From positions 1,848,123 to 1,912,122 of the forward strand of contig JANVCC010000030.1 of the NCBI GenBank assembly GCA_025345505.1: a stretch of 64,000 bases of DNA, read 5' to 3'. The DNA comes from Todiramphus chloris collaris (Eukaryota > Chordata > Aves > Coraciiformes > Alcedinidae). Each line of letters begins with the position of its first letter. Positions within the stretch are counted from its first letter, which is position 1. The position numbers and the translations under genes were made by a program. The notes below the pieces were generated by a model. That model was not told the origin of the DNA. It searched no databases and saw nothing but the letters and a program-made list of their open reading frames with translations. Positions 49,451-60,785 of the stretch are shown here, one piece after another.

Positions 49451-50694
49451 AGGCCAGGTGAGTAATTGAAAGATGGAATGACACTGTCAGAAAAAAAGAA
49501 ATATTTGTCAGCAATCAACATAATTAAACTAGAACAGTCTTGCCTAATACACATTACTATTACTGAGAAGAATCTGTGGAAGACCCAATCTTTGGTCCTT
49601 AAGCAACACAGACCCCTGGAAACACTGACTGGAATTACAGCAATAAACTCGCACCCCCTTACCTTTGTCATTCCATTAGCAAAAATATTTGTGAGCAACA
49701 GTCTCCTTATTTTCTTCTTTAAGTATTTCTACCATATCCTGCTGCTAGGACTGAAGGAAGAATCTTGACTATGGGCCTTGTAGAATCTACTGAGAAAACC
49801 ACTTTTTTTATGTTAATAAAAAAATTAAAAATGCAGCTCAACACCACTGGGAGTTTTTGTCATTTTTAGCTATGGAAAATTAAACTGTCCTTATACCCTT
49901 CTTCCACTCCTCCCCGGTAAATTCTGAGTGCTCTACAGAAGCACAGGTCAAAGTAACTGAGGAATATGACAGTCAATACCAACACCCCTCATCCTCCCTA
50001 ACAGATGAAATAATCACCTCAATTCCTCAAATTTAAGCACCAGATTTAGTCTATTTACAATCCAAACCTCCATCTCTACCTAAACAATTTAAATCCTGCT
50101 CCAAGTTGCATAAATCTCAAAATAACATTTCATACCTCAAACCCTGGAAAAAAATATGAACTATGAGTCCCCTTTTGAACTGTTGCTGCATAGTTCACTT
50201 CAATGCTCTTCTCATCCCCTGGAGGAAATGCAGCAAACAAAGATACCCATAAAGCAATCAAACCCCTCATGTGCTTCTTATATAACTACACCCTGCTTTG
50301 GGATTAGCTCTGCACAGCTGCTGTTGCTTGGTCACTAAGTAGGTCTCATGGGGAAATTAGGCCTTGGTTTTTGGTAGCTACTAAGTTAAACCTGTTAGTT
50401 TTAACTCAATAACAAGTCTTATGGTGATGTCCCTGTATTTTAAACCAGTGCTTCTCATTCCCCAACGTGATTCTTTTCATTTTCTTATACAGAGCTTCAG
50501 TTTTATAACACAACAGAAGTCTTTTATTTGTCAGTTGGCAATTCATTCCTATTTGATATCTTCTGTAGTTTATGTACCCCAGTTCTGAAAACAATTATTA
50601 CAATATATATTATATATAACTTAACAAAGAGAATTTCAAATACAAAAGCCTCCATAAAAATGACTGAGAAATCTTATGACATCTCATTTTTCCC

Positions 50695-50765
50695 AGGGAA
50701 GGAGCCAAGACCTGAATCCCAGTATTTCTTAGCCTTGATATTTAACACAGAATTAGTAGGTTAAG
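50695..50765 (-). repeat. MIR-like SINE remnant (weak)
   Basis: 'ggagccaagacctgaatcccagtatttctta' parallels the antisense MIR 'cagagccaggacttgaacccaggtcttctga'. Short and weak. Confidence 0.3.
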
Positions 50766-50999
50766 ACAGTCAGACAACCATTAAGCCAGAACAAGTAATC
50801 AGATACTCACAGTCCCATTAAGTATGACGTGCTTTGCCCCGTTACCTCCATTTCCTTTTGCTGATTCTTAAAAAGTAGGAGCTGGCCAGTAAACAGTTGG
50901 TATCTACCTATCTGTTTACCCCTCTCCCTATTTATTTATATATCTGCCTTTTTGGGAATGTACAGAATTAAAGTTATGCTGGATTTCATACCTGCTAGA

Positions 51000-51670
51000 A
51001 TGTCTACCGGTCTCACAGCAGAAGTTTTATTTAATTGGTTAACTTCGCTTTGAAGCAGTCACTAGGAAAGGCATTTTAATAGCTTTAGTTATCTGCACCA
51101 CATTAGAAAACTTTTTTTTTTCATTATCTTTGCTACCCTTCTATTGTTTGCCAAGACACAAACCTGTTGATATCCCTCAAACACTTCAACTCTTTAAGTT
51201 GAAACAAGATTGATTAGAAAAAAAAAATCTGAAATAAGCAGTTCCATGCAATCTTATTTACTCATTAAATGCCAAAAAGCCATTTCGTGCTCCTCATTCC
51301 CTTTTATAGTTATTGACTGATATGTTGCATCAGTATCAATTACAGGGATTTGAAATGGTGAGAATGGTGGAGAGGCAGAGAATGAGATTTCATGATCACA
51401 TCAAAGCCATAAATGTTGTCATTCTTAGTGTTCTAACATCCCTTAAACTTTATTTAATGGTTAATTGATTACCAAAAAATCTTTCAGATTCATTTAATTT
51501 TCAAGAATGTGGCCTTGCTAGCATGTTGCAAGGGTTTGGTCTTTGTTTTTTTTTTTTCAACTGCAAGTTATATATTATGTGGCATGCATTATAAAGCAGT
51601 TGTCATGGAGATGTTGCTGATGCAGGGGACTATATGCTGTGTACTTTCAAAACTGCAGAGCATATCTGTT
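51000..51670. promoter_or_regulatory. Possible conserved non-coding element
   Basis: A repeat-free region with an RFX-like half site 'gttgtcatggagatg' (51599-51613) and mixed words such as 'cattttaatagctttagttatctgc' (51072-51096) and 'aaagcatataaa'-like AT motifs. The long lack of repeats and the varied texture suggest constraint, but this is inference only. Confidence 0.18.
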
Positions 51671-52079
51671 TATAAGCACCTTTTCTGAATGTCTGGCAAC
51701 TGGTGGTTAGGATATTACCTGGCCAGTTAGTTGCATTATGCCTGAGGATTATGCTATCACAGGGATACATTCAGGTAGCTCTCACTTCATACCTGCCTAA
51801 ACATTACACTGGAAACTTTAGAAACTGTGATGAGGCAGTGAATTGGAATATACTAAAGTGGTCTGAAGCTTATGTCTTATCAAAGAAAGAAGTTACACAG
51901 AAATGAAACAGGTAATATTAAGAGCCTGAGATCTGGGACTTTTGTTCCTTTGATATATCAATATTAATTAATTTATCTAAAAAACAGTAGGCATACAAAA
52001 GCAATCTTAATGAACCAATGCCTGCAATCTGGTGGCTGAAGATTTCCTCACCTCTATAAGATTTTGGTAAGTAGGTTAC

Positions 52080-52200
52080 AGAACTGTTTCCCTCTGTTTG
52101 CACAGCTGTGAAATGGGGACATTTATGCCTAATTATCTTTATAAACTACTTTAGAGTTCTCAAGATTAAAAACACTATTTAGAAGCTAGGAAAAACACCT
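52080..52200 (+). repeat. MIR-like SINE remnant
   Basis: 'gtttccctctgtttgcacagctgtgaaatggggacatttatgcctaatt' matches the MIR-type 'cagtttccccatctgtaaaatggggataatgatacctac', followed by a degraded continuation ('ataaactactttagagttctcaagatt'). Confidence 0.5.
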
Positions 52201-53090
52201 CTTTCTCAAAAGTTTTTCAAAATACAATATTGACCCATCTTTCTAAATATTTGTACTTACTGTACATGTATCTAGTGATATTAATCTTAAGTAACTTTTA
52301 TTCTTGAAGCATCATATTGCATCCTTAACAGTCAGTTTGACAATGTTTTTTCTTGCATGTTGCCAGTCTGAACAAGCTGGCACGTAGACTTGTTTTGTAA
52401 GACAAATGTTTTTGAAGGAAGGTTTGGGGGATTACAGAATCTCATAACAGCAAAGTATCATTAACTTTTTATCTATTGTGGTAGTGCCTGTAGAAGATAC
52501 TGGATTTTCTGAGAAACAGATAGCATCTTATTTAAAATGGCTAAGTAGGTTTTGCATTAAACATCATTCACTATTTCATATTTTCATAAATATGTAGAAA
52601 ATCATGATGCCTTGCAAAATGAAACTTAAGAGACCAATTCATGAAAAAATTATATGCTCCATTTACTCTGGCCTCCTATGTACTTTACATTTTATTAACT
52701 CAGTTATATTTTATATGCAGGAGACCATCTCTCTAATATGTAACCCAGAAGGGTGCACTGCAGAATGGGGAAAGAGGAAGCCAAAACAAGCATTTGCATT
52801 TCCAGCACAGGAAGTACATTCAGAAATTCACCCCACGTTAGAAAAGAAATGAACTGCACAGAGTTCTGTTGTTGTTTTGAATGGTTTTTTAGTCTAGATA
52901 AATAAACACAACTTAAAAAAAAAAAAAAATTAAAAGAATGGGGGGGGGGGTGTGTGGGACAGACATGGGGGGACAGACAACGATGACAATCCTTTGTTTT
53001 TTGTGGACTGTAACATTTGGACAATCCCCAGTGGCTTTTCTGGACAGTGGCATCTGATTTATGCAGCCCAAGCCTTTTCTTTTATTGCAG

Positions 53091-53304
53091 AAAGGACACT
53101 GTACTTTCCAGATATTTTGTCTTCCCTCAGTTATTCCATGGTTTTCCTCCCTTTCTGATTTTGCAGACAATTTGCTTCTGAATTATACTAGCAGCTAATT
53201 ACAATCTTACTGCCCTGGTGGGATTCAATGACCAGAAAAAATTTCATCTGGAAAATGCCTGCTCACATTTTCTACAAGCAGGTAGACTTTGCTTTTGTCA
53301 CCAG
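53091..53304 (+). other. Splice-flanked exon candidate (non-coding)
   Basis: A strong acceptor (agccttttcttttattgcag, ending 53090) and a strong donor (ACCAG|GTGAGG, exon ending 53304) enclose 214 bases. A second pair lies inside: tttctgattttgcag ending 53167 and CAAGCAG|GTAGAC at 53280. The three frames from the inner acceptor are quickly closed, so any transcript would probably be non-coding. Four good splice-like sites in the right order within 220 bases is more than I saw elsewhere in the window. Confidence 0.22.
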
Positions 53305-54194
53305 GTGAGGAAGAACTCTCTGTCTTTTTTTCTTACAGATGGTAACTGATGTCAGCTGTGGTTCTGCTGCAGAAAATTGAGGTTTTAGTTTTAATATTCA
53401 CCTCTTTTGGAAATTACTGAAATTTGTTAATACGTATGAAAACAGCAAATGTCTCTCCCTCACCACACTTCTACCTTCTATTAGCCTATGCTAATTCCAG
53501 TGGATAAAGCTGCCTTTTTTATCTACTGACCACTGTTAAGCCTTATTGTTGAGTTTTTCCCCACTATTCTCAGTTTGTCTTCTGTGGTTTTGTCACTGAC
53601 TTCAATGGACTGGGAACTCAACAAATTACTACAGCATCTCATGCAGATGTACAGAGAAAGATCTTATTTATCTGCTGAAATATTCTACACTTTAATATGT
53701 GACACATGTATCAGCAAAGTAACAAAAACCATCTTAAAAGTTGCATGCAACCATTTTTCCCTCATTTTGCTGATAAGTTTTTTACTTTTAGAGAGCAAAG
53801 CTTAGGAGGAAACTTGAAGATAAAAATACAATTAAACATTAAACAAGATGAGGCTAATCACAGACTTTTCTCTGGAAAAAGAAAATAGATTAAGTTAGAA
53901 ATGGACCTGGAGGGGATGGGAGCACAATATAAATTAACAGAATGCTGTCGATTTACGACTAAAGACTATGAAGAAAAAGTCAACAAATACAGTGAGAACC
54001 CAGATGTCTGGGGTTCCTTTATCTCTAATATTTCATACTATGAAATATTTTTAAGACATTGGTGATGTTTCTGCACTTTATCATTTACAGGACCCAGAAA
54101 TAACCCTCACAGCAGACCATGTCATATTATCCACATTTAGTTACAGTCCTGAGAGTATGGCTTCATTTCTCTATTGAAATGAGATGAGTTTTAA

Positions 54195-54310
54195 GATTAG
54201 AAGGCAGGACTGTATGTTAAAATACCTGAGTTCTAATCTTAATCATGTGACATCAATTATTCAATGATCTTAAATAAAGTTTAATGTGCCTTGGTTTAGG
54301 TTTGCTGTTT
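54195..54310 (+). repeat. MIR-like SINE remnant
   Basis: 'agaaggcaggactgtatg..acctgagttctaatcttaatcatgtgacatcaattattcaatgatcttaaataaag..gtgccttggttta' parallels the MIR order 'cctgagttc..ctgtgtgacc..gcaagtcacttaacc..gtgcctcagttt'. Confidence 0.5.
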
Positions 54311-55644
54311 GCTGATTTCAGAAGATGTTGAAGACTCCATATGCCAAAATAAATAAGAAAACTCCTTCTCCTTTCTCTCTCCTGCTCCTAATGAAAGCCA
54401 AAATAGATTATGGCTAAAAACTGTCAGGAAGATTAGTAGAAACTTCTCATGTTCTACAATATTTACAGAATCTCAAACTGAAAGGCAGTCACTGAATGTC
54501 AAAGTATATTCTTATCAGAAAACATTAAACTTTAGTTTAATGTTCCTGTGCAATCTTCATATTCATCCTGTTAAAACAAGGATTACAATTTTGTTACAAA
54601 GTTATAATGGAAATTTTGTTCTTTAGGTGTGAAAGCAAGACCTGGATAAAATTAGAGAAGGACACAGGTAACAGTGTGGCCTGATGAACCCTGATAATTA
54701 CTACAGTTTCGTGATTTGGACTGGTGTAGACTCACTCTCTTAATAGCAGAGCAAGACTGACACCAATTTTCATAAATTTCATTACATCAGTAGTGCCTCA
54801 TGCAGATTAGAATACTCATGCAGATTATAATGCTCCTGAGATAGCAGTCAGGAACTAAGTAAATTTTTAGACAAGGCTAACCACTGAGGGTAGATCCTAG
54901 TCTTTGTCCTGTAAGGCATCATTTGTTCCCCCACTGTCACTTCAAAATGTCCAGAACTGTAAAGTCATTCCTACCATGTGACAGTGCAAGTGAATCATGA
55001 TAGTCTTTCTTATTGTGGAGCAGAAAATAGGAACGTGAATCTGTAGAGACAATAAAGTAATCATTAATCCTTTTCTACTTGTCAATCAAAAATGTACTCT
55101 TGGGGTGAGAATATGTTTGTCTGAGAACAAGCTTTTAGTAAAATAGATTTGGCAGATGCATATTTGCAGATGCTTATGAAAGATGAATCATGACACTTCC
55201 TGACAACAAACACACCAAAATGTCTGGTTTGCTACTCTCTTTCTCTTTGGGTATTGCATCAGCCATAGATACTATATATGTGTTTCTATACAAATCAACC
55301 AAGCACTAATAAAGAAAAGTCTTTGCTTCAGTATCAGAACACAACATTACCATTAACAATATCCTGGTCACAAGAAAAACAGTGAAAAACATCTGAAACA
55401 ATTCAACAGGTTCTTCAGAAAAGTTATGAAATGGGATCATTACAATGGTAATTGTAATTCCTTGATTTCTTGATTATCTATGCTTGTTATATTCTCATAC
55501 AAGACTTTAATTTTTATCACTAAAGAAGATTAATTAGCTAAAGACAATTTATCTGAGATCAGTAAACTCCTGTGCAGAACACATTAAATGAAACGGTGAT
55601 TTTATCCTACATTTGAGTAAAGAATAGGAAATGACTGGCAAAAT

Positions 55645-55680
55645 GAATAGATAGATAGACAGACAAACAAACAAATAACT
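55645..55680 (+). repeat. (GATA)n/(GACA)n/(AAAC)n compound microsatellite
   Basis: gatagatagacagacaaaca: three tetranucleotide motifs that grade into one another, a common way for GATA microsatellites to decay. Confidence 0.85.
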
Positions 55681-57847
55681 AAGTAATATTGAAATTGTCT
55701 CACAGTTCAGTATTGGTTAACATTCCAATTTAATGTTATTTAATTATTAAGAGCTTCATATGAAAATCAAATCAAGCCAGCAAAAGGGAACTAAAGCTAA
55801 TAAAAAAATAAGAGTAAGACAAAGAACACATGAGAATGCTAATGAAGACGCTAGATCAGTTTGAGCTGACGCTCAGAACCACATCAGATGCCATGTGCCT
55901 AATCTCAGAGCAGCCTTTGGCTAGCTGAAGTTAAATTTTCAATACCTACTATGAAAGTTCTTTTGCTTCAACATCACATATTTTTCCCTGTGAAAAAAGT
56001 TACAACTTGAACCTCATGTTGACGACTATACAAAATTCCAAGAAAAACATACTGAACTGAACTGGTAGATGGATTCAGCCTCATTTGTTCCTTTGGCTTT
56101 TTTAGTTTGTGTTTTTTAGGGTTTTGGGGTTGTTTTTTTCTATGTGTGTTTTTTTGGGGGGGGAAGGAGGGGTTATTACTGTTTTCCTTTAAATGAATTG
56201 CTCTTTTTTTAAGGAGAAATATTGTGGCTATTTCATAAAAACTTGTTATCGTTCCATTAGAATTCTAGTGTGCCTTGGAAGTTGAATGCTGCTACATGTA
56301 CTGTACATGCTGTGACTCCTGGGTGATATCTGCTAGACATCCATCTAGTCTGACCTGTTGCAGATCCAGAGCACCAAATCAATATCAGTGAGAATCGCAC
56401 AGGCCCTCAAAACACAGAGACTACTAATATTAACAAAGGTAGAAATAAATTTGTCATCAAAGGCTTTAGTCTGTTGCACTAAGCTTTATAGTACCTTTGT
56501 TTATTCTTAAGGATTTTTCCCTAAAACTAAATTTAGAAGTATCTTTTATTTCTTTAAAATGGATTTAAAAGCAAATAATAGCAAGGTATCACAGTAAATT
56601 TTTACTCACATTCATTCTGCTTGAGCACAATTATTACGTTTGACCAAACAGTATCTTCTAGACAGCATCCTGCCTTGCCATGAAGAAATCCACAGTGGCT
56701 GTTTCTCTTGACTACATGTCCAATAATCTTTTATGAAGAAATTTTGCCTCGTTTTTTTACTTTGAAATGTTCAGCTACATTTTCTAGAGGAAACTGCTAC
56801 TAAATTCACTATCTCTCCAGCTAGAGGGAAAGATTAGAGACAATTGCTACTGTCAATGGGAAGCACACACAGCATCTTGGAATAATGATAAACCCTTGGT
56901 TTGTGGATTGAAGGCATTTCACCAGTACAGCTTTAAAGAGATTGTGTTTGCTCACCATCACCCACTGTCTTTCTAGTCAAATAGTCAGGACAATCATTGT
57001 GTTTTGCAGATGTAATCAAGCTGCAGTGCGGTATTCTGTTTCTGGATAAGGATATTTATTTGTTATTAAGTATAATATATTGAAAGTCATAGCAATGCTG
57101 ATGGGTCAGCACAGATGCCTTCCATCATGAGTTACCAAGATGCATTTCTTCAAGAAAACTCATAGATTAAATGTTTATAGCTAGCTGAGGTTAATAAAGA
57201 TAGGTCCTTCATCATCTCAAGGAATGGAGCCAATAATGAGTAACAGAAATAATATCATAAATCATTCTTTATAAACTAGGATTGACTGTTATTTGCTAAA
57301 ATGCTTTTCATGGTGAATTTGCATACCCTTACTTGCTGAATGATAATAAGAAAGCAAAGAGGAAAGGTCACAGGGGACACAAGAGGTAAAATACTGCTAT
57401 GTACTACCATATTTGATAGCAGGTATTGATTTACAGAGTAAACTACCAAACAACCCTGCCTACAAGTGCAAGTGCATAGCTGCCACAGATGTCTATTCTT
57501 ACAAGGTAACAATCTAAATTCCTGGTATTTTGAACAGTTAGCTGCACAGAAAGACCTGGATACTCCTAAAATTAAAAAGTATATATATGTATGTTTTGTT
57601 ACTGCCTATCTCTTAATTCTTGCATGAATATGTAGGCTAGGTTTTGCTCACAAGATGGCAGTGTTGATTACTACACACTGCATATACTTACCACACTGCA
57701 TATTTGCCACCATAAACCCTCAGGATTAATTACAAAACGTTAATCTAAATCTCTGAATATTCAAATATCCAAACAATGTGAATCCTTGTTTTCCCATTCT
57801 TATTAATCATAATGGCAATAGAAAGCATTTTTTTCCCATCCTTACAG
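55681..57847. other. Non-coding stretch, no gene supported
   Basis: It contains a G/T-rich low-complexity segment (56095-56175) with a G8 run and a short guanine cluster. Otherwise AT-rich and unrecognised. Confidence 0.4.
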
Positions 57848-57865
57848 ATGGCTTTTCCCCTATAG

Positions 57866-58086
57866 AGAACAGGGATGGTCTCTAAACTGGTAGGATTCCA
57901 AGTTTTCAAACTCTGTTACATTTTCTGTAGCAGCCAAAGTTTCCACACGATTAACACAAGTGATTATCAATGGCTATTTGCAATACAGATATGCTGTGGA
58001 GACCCTGTACTGAGTAACATTCAAACCTTATGGGACTTTCTTTCAGAGCCCAAGAGATTCCATCCTACCAAATACACTCACAACAG
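57866..58086 (+). other. Exon candidate with an open frame
   Basis: Two acceptor-like sites (tttttttcccatccttacag ending 57847, and ggcttttcccctatag ending 57865) precede a segment that ends in a good donor, CAACAG|GTAGGAA (58086). From the second acceptor one frame is open to the donor (about 73 codons including 'QWLFAIQICCGDPVLSNIQT'). From the first acceptor that frame meets a stop at once. No protein family was recognised, so this could be chance. Confidence 0.17.
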
Positions 58087-60599
58087 GTAGGAACCAAGGC
58101 ATATTCTGTTCAAACTCAGCAGTGCTTCTTTACCTACCAGTGGCCCTCATAAAAATTAAACAGGTTCAGAGGACATTTATCCAACTCTTCTTCAGAGCTT
58201 AAGAAGCAAGAGGCTCATTATTGTCACTGAACATTATTGCGTGTTTGGGAGAATCACTTAAAAAGTGAGAAAGCAAAAGGGCTTGGAATTCGCTAATGTT
58301 TACCCAAGTCCAGAATAAGAGACAAGGATTTTTAATAAGGATTGACAACTAAGGGAGATTTGTGTTGCAAAGGAGAAAAGAAAGCATTCAGAAAAGGGAA
58401 ACTACACATTTTTTTTCAATAGTGAGTCTAAGTTAACTGCAAAGACGTAGCAGAATGAACTACCGTGACAGAAAGAGGCAAATTTACAAATCAGAGTTGC
58501 CAAAACAAGTTAACAGAGCTTCTGGCTGCAGGTGGTGTTCTGACCAACTACAATCAGCAGGGTATGAAGAAACACCCAGTACAAACTAAGGCAAAACTGA
58601 CAGATTCCATTATGTAAAAAATGAACCACAGGAACAATATTTCTGTCAAAACAAGAACATTAAAGATTTTTTTATTTACCTGATGTAAAACTGAAAAGTG
58701 TTTACTTATACATTCCCACTGATTTGTCTCTAGTAACGAACGTGACTTTTAAAATAAATTAAATCTGCAATGTTTACTCGTGAATATCACATGCAAGATG
58801 AAGATTTTTCTTTTTAAGAGCTGTTGTGCATCCAACGAGACATTTGCTTTGGACACTGTAACAAAAATATTTAACAGTATAATGATAAGTAAGGCTTCCA
58901 CTTCAATCCCGACAGTAACAAAATTCAAAGACCTGGAAGAGGCTGCATCTGTAATACAACCAGTTCTGCTTACGTATGGCAGCACTGACTGCACCTAGAG
59001 CTTCAGACCACTCACGTTTAGTGTCACTTGTAATCCAAAACAACATGCTAAAACCAGAGTTATAATCCTAAACTTGCAATATCCTGCTTTGCATAGGCAG
59101 TTAAATATTTACTGTTAATTTTAGTAAACAGTTTCTATTAAATTAATTTGTCACCTGCATGATACATATTTTGAAAACATGCTAGATTTTTGAAGTCTGG
59201 GCGAGTTATATGAATGTTAAATCTTCTCAACTGCTGTGGTAGTCAAATGGCTGCAGCTACCATAGCTACACAAAGGCATTCATGTATTCCTTCTTACTGA
59301 CAATGGGCAGCTCAGGGAGGAAGAAGTGTTTCTCATTCCTGAACAGAACTCAACACTGTGGTTGGTTAATTGCAAGGGCACTTTTTCTCCCCTCCATTGC
59401 CCCCCATGTAGTTGTTTCTCTGACATTTCCTCTCATGAAACAATTTTCAGCAGAGCATTGTGCTCTGAATCCATCTGAACTATTCTCATCTGTTTTCCTT
59501 CCACCTGTTCAGTCACCAAGGCTGGCAGAGCATCCAGTATGCCCTTCTCCTGTGAGAATGACAGTGGATTCTGACTTCCTTCCCCTTTCCCTTCCTCTTT
59601 CCTCTTATAGAATCTGCGGAGGTAACTCTAGTGAATACCACAGATTTCACCAGTGTCTTAGAAGCATAATGTTCTACTCCAGACCAATCGCACCTGGACA
59701 AATGAATATATCAGGTGATAAACATTCTGGGATAAAAAGGACAATTTTGGCATGTGTGTTATTATGAACTGCATGAGTTCTGGCTCCTCTCATAATTAAT
59801 AATGTTGAGTGATGCCACCATAACAGGATGTGAATTTGGTGTTCTAGTATAACAGGCTCGCCTCTCTTTAATAGCTTGCTACCCTCTCATTTTAATTACT
59901 GTTCCCTTCCTACTTGCCAATCAATTGTCCATTTCCTTCTTTTCACAGGCTGAGTTCCTGCTGACATTGATGGGGAGTCTGACTTTAGCCTTGGCAATGG
60001 AGATCTGAAGAGCACACCGGTGGGGAGAAACTTGCCCTTGGCTGCTGCATGCATGACTCACTACAACTGATACTTCAGATGCCCCAGATTATGACCTACT
60101 TTACAGTGTATAACTCAGAGAGAATGAGTAAGACATTTCTGAGGCTGATATAAAGCCATTATTTTCTGTGGTAGCAAGGAAGAAATGCTTTCTTAAACAA
60201 TAGATCAATTCTGGAATTCTTGTATTAATGGTTAAAATTCCCTGGGGTCACTGTGCAAAAGTCTACTGAAGAACTGAATTGATTTTCATAGGCTACAAAT
60301 CAGATCTGTGGTTTTTAACTGAAATGTGAGGTGCATGTTTCCATACATAAGGGATCATCTAACTGATGAAATATCAAATAGGCCTCCATAAATAGATTTG
60401 CTGTTTGGCAAAATTACAGGATTTGTGGATAATTTGTTCAGCACTGGCACCACAAGTACTCTTTTCAGCCTCTTCTGCAAACCTTCTGTGGCACAGGCCT
60501 TAGACAATCATTTAAGCGTGTCCCCAAGTGCTTTGCTGATATATCATAGATCCATCGAAATCAGTGGAAGCCTTTCCCTGACTTTTATGGGCTTTTCAT
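58087..60599. other. Non-coding stretch with one longer open frame
   Basis: A 161-codon frame at 59282-59767 (plus) is among the longest open frames outside CR1. It lies in C/T-rich DNA, begins at a weakly placed ATG, and shows no recognised domain. I do not call it a gene. Confidence 0.3.
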
Positions 60600-60604
60600 A
60601 ACAT

Positions 60605-60785
60605 CTTCTATGATTCAGTTTTCCAGGTATAAAATGCGAATATGAATAATAGCTCTTTCCTCCTATTATTTGTCAGGTCCATTTAGACTGGAAAGTCTTT
60701 AGGGAAGATCTGTCTTTTATGTGCAGGTTTTGCACATACAGAACACAGCTCTGAAGGAGAATTAACTACTACCATAATATTATGC
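60605..60785 (+). repeat. Ancient amniote SINE remnant with L3/CR1-like tail
   Basis: 'gattcagttttccaggtataaaatgcgaatatgaataatagc' matches a MIR-type core ('ctcagtttccccatctgtaaaatggggataataata'). 'agactggaaagtctttagggaagatctgtcttttatgtgcaggttttgcacatacagaacacagc' then parallels the amniote repeat section 'agactgtaagctctttggggcagggactgtctctt..gtttgtacagcgcctagcac'. Two segments in the expected order make this the best-supported ancient repeat in the window. Confidence 0.55.
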
